Of a stretch of DNA of 13,033 bases, positions 13,027-13,033 are shown one piece after another. Position numbers and translations under genes: made by a program. Position 1 is the stretch's first letter. Each line of letters begins with the position of its first letter. This DNA is from an uncultured Clostridia bacterium. GTDB lineage: Bacteria > Bacillota > Clostridia > Oscillospirales > Acutalibacteraceae. The DNA lies in assembly GCA_958436475.1 (NCBI GenBank), contig CAUBKG010000054.1, positions 1 to 13,033 on the forward strand. The letters are read 5' to 3'. The notes beneath the pieces were generated by a model. It was not told the origin of the DNA and did not search any database. It saw only the letters and a list, made by a program, of their open reading frames with translations.

Positions 13027-13033
13027 AAAACAG

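Noticed and set aside
1..13033. tRNA or rRNA genes
   Set aside because: No cloverleaf with a TTC-type loop and acceptor stem, and no rRNA-like conserved segments, were noticed in the intergenic regions.

Overview
The window reads as a chromosomal segment of a GC-rich Gram-positive anaerobe, most likely a gut member of the Clostridia (Oscillospirales-like). The reasons are strong GGAGG-type ribosome sites, TTGACA/TATAAT-type promoters with 17-base spacers, ferredoxin-linked 2-oxoacid metabolism, an ECF-type S component, and small proteins of kinds I associate with Oscillospiraceae. The taxonomic assignment is inference from style and gene content only.

Layout: (1) 1-1600: a small YozG-like HTH regulator and a membrane acyltransferase, closed by a perfect 20-bp terminator hairpin. 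(2) 1601-3540: a gene-poor stretch on a different footing. It holds a 55/56-nt duplicated fragment of a nearby gene, an array of palindromic 140-bp-period repeats, a minus-strand gene with a sigma-70 region-4-like HTH, and just upstream of it a small Cys-rich gene split by a 277-bp MITE-like element with 19-bp inverted ends and a TA target duplication. Removing the element and one TA restores a clean 65-codon reading frame. Further hairpins and one degenerate solo repeat follow. (3) 3538-3804: a small conserved-looking minus-strand protein, divergent from (4) 4066-9932: an SSS-family sodium symporter, phenylacetate-CoA ligase (PaaK type), indolepyruvate ferredoxin oxidoreductase alpha and beta (iorA, iorB; 1-bp stop/start overlap) and a double-ACT-domain protein, ended by a terminator. 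(5) 10046-12124: a GT39/ArnT-like membrane glycosyltransferase followed by an ECF-type S component. (6) 12125-12610: a second array of the same palindromic repeats, then a good promoter placed directly in front of an intrinsic terminator. (7) 12640-13033: a more AT-rich tail with a consensus promoter, a 59-aa ribbon-helix-helix protein and nested inverted repeats, probably acquired DNA.

How the genes work together: block (4) is a coherent aryl-acid module. The symporter would bring in an arylacetate or related acid, the ligase would make the aryl-CoA, and IorAB would interconvert aryl-CoA and arylpyruvate with ferredoxin. The ACT protein is a plausible amino-acid sensor. The module could run to make aromatic amino acids from scavenged arylacetates, or the other way to ferment them; the sequence does not settle the direction.

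The most noteworthy finding is the MITE insertion into the small Cys-rich gene, because the pre-insertion allele can be read directly from the sequence.
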